A stretch of DNA of 64,000 nucleotides, from the NCBI GenBank assembly GCA_016699405.1, contig CP064972.1:2635501-2699500 (forward strand), in the 5' to 3' direction. This document shows, in pieces, positions 63,658 through 64,000 of the stretch. Below the pieces are notes generated by a model. The model worked only from the letters and a program-made list of their open reading frames with translations. It did no database searches and was not told where the DNA came from. The number at the start of each line of letters is the position of its first letter. Position 1 is the first letter of the stretch. The translations under genes and the position numbers were made by a program. Source of the stretch: Holophagales bacterium. GTDB lineage: Bacteria > Acidobacteriota > Thermoanaerobaculia > Multivoradales > JAGPDF01.

Positions 63658-63715
63658 GCGCGGGGGTCTGCTATCCTCGCCGGCCCGGGCGTCCGCCCGA
63701 GGACCGAGGGCTCCC

Positions 63716-64000
63716 ATGTTCGACGGCTTGCAGACCAAATTCCAGGATGTCTTCCGCCGCCTGCGCGGCGAGGGGCGAGTCACCGAGGACCACCTCCGGG
63801 CGGCGCTGCGCGAGATCCGCCTGGCGTTGCTCGAGGCGGACGTCCATTTCCGCGTGGTCAAGGCGTTCCTCGAGAAGGTCGAGCGGCAGGCGCTCGGCGA
63901 GGAGGTCTTGCAGAGCCTCTCGCCCGACCAGCAGGTCCTGCGCATCGTGCGCGACGAGCTCGTCGCCCTGCTCGGCGAGGACGGCAAGGAGCTGCAGCTC
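63716..64000 (+). CDS. ffh: Signal recognition particle protein Ffh, N-terminal part (cut by window end)
   Basis: The first 95 codons are present. MFDGLQTKFQDVFRRLRGEGR and LREIRLALLEADVHFRVVKAF are the NG-domain four-helix N-terminus of Ffh, which binds nascent signal sequences with 4.5S RNA. The GTPase motifs lie beyond the window. The ATG at 63716 gives the normal family start. It is divergent from pyk. Confidence 0.93.
   Translation, partial: MFDGLQTKFQDVFRRLRGEGRVTEDHLRAALREIRLALLEADVHFRVVKAFLEKVERQALGEEVLQSLSPDQQVLRIVRDELVALLGEDGKELQL

Overview
The window is a GC-rich (roughly 70%) chromosomal segment of a Gram-negative bacterium. Outer-membrane lipid genes (a MlaD/E/F-type transporter, an LpxH-like hydrolase), a GWxTD-domain lipoprotein, a TPR-fused sigma-54 activator, an MglA-like GTPase and PilT, and many GTG/TTG starts fit an Acidobacteriota-like organism. 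That placement is an inference from gene content, not from a marker phylogeny. Almost all of the DNA is coding, in tight operons with 4-bp ATGA/GTGA overlaps. No tRNA, rRNA or CRISPR array is visible.

Left part (1-13.5 kb): a 5'-truncated RlmD/RumA-type rRNA methyltransferase with a repeated Arg/Pro-rich tail; a PTPS-family protein with an ExxHGH motif which, with folE at 5.07 kb, suggests folate synthesis without FolB; a minus-strand cluster of methyltransferase, SelW-like selenoprotein and GT2 glycosyltransferase; folE, a GWxTD lipoprotein and fabH; a divergent pair of a TPR protein and a ClpX-like AAA ATPase; then a minus-strand run of VTT membrane protein, zinc-ribbon YggX-like protein, small unknown, UDP-xylose synthase and UDP-glucose dehydrogenase.

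Middle (13.5-43.6 kb): HD-GYP protein, UDP-sugar epimerase and MlaD-MlaF-MlaE; PlsC-like acyltransferase, Mrp ATPase, LpxH-like, PhnP-like, aroA and a 1042-residue sigma-54 activator; msrC, a tandem-HTH protein, thiL, lon, nrdR and an MglA-like GTPase with an extra C-terminal domain; the heat-shock operon hrcA-grpE-dnaK-dnaJ-prmA-rsmE; then ilvE, pilT and recX.

Accessory region (43.6-51.7 kb): the style changes to short, individually spaced genes (DUF6882-like, zinc-ribbon, DinB-like, small membrane protein, methyltransferase, SRPBCC, DUF1428, VOC). They are interrupted by a REP-associated tyrosine (Y1) transposase with flanking repeats, and there are hairpins at some gene ends that resemble integron attC sites. 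About 1 kb here has no supportable gene.

Right part (51.9-64 kb): gamma-glutamyltransferase, alaS, a lytic transglycosylase, pgsA, an MMPL/RND transporter, a GPR1/FUN34/YaaH-type membrane protein with a winged-helix-like tail, rhomboid protease, pyruvate kinase and the first 95 codons of ffh.

The most notable item is a 77-residue Rdx/SelW-family gene (3508-3741, minus) that ordinary gene calling misses because its CxxU motif uses an in-frame TGA. A SECIS-like hairpin with a GGUC apical loop starts 15 nt downstream. A second theme is that at least six genes have a TANNNT -10 box only 6-8 nt before the start codon, implying leaderless mRNAs.
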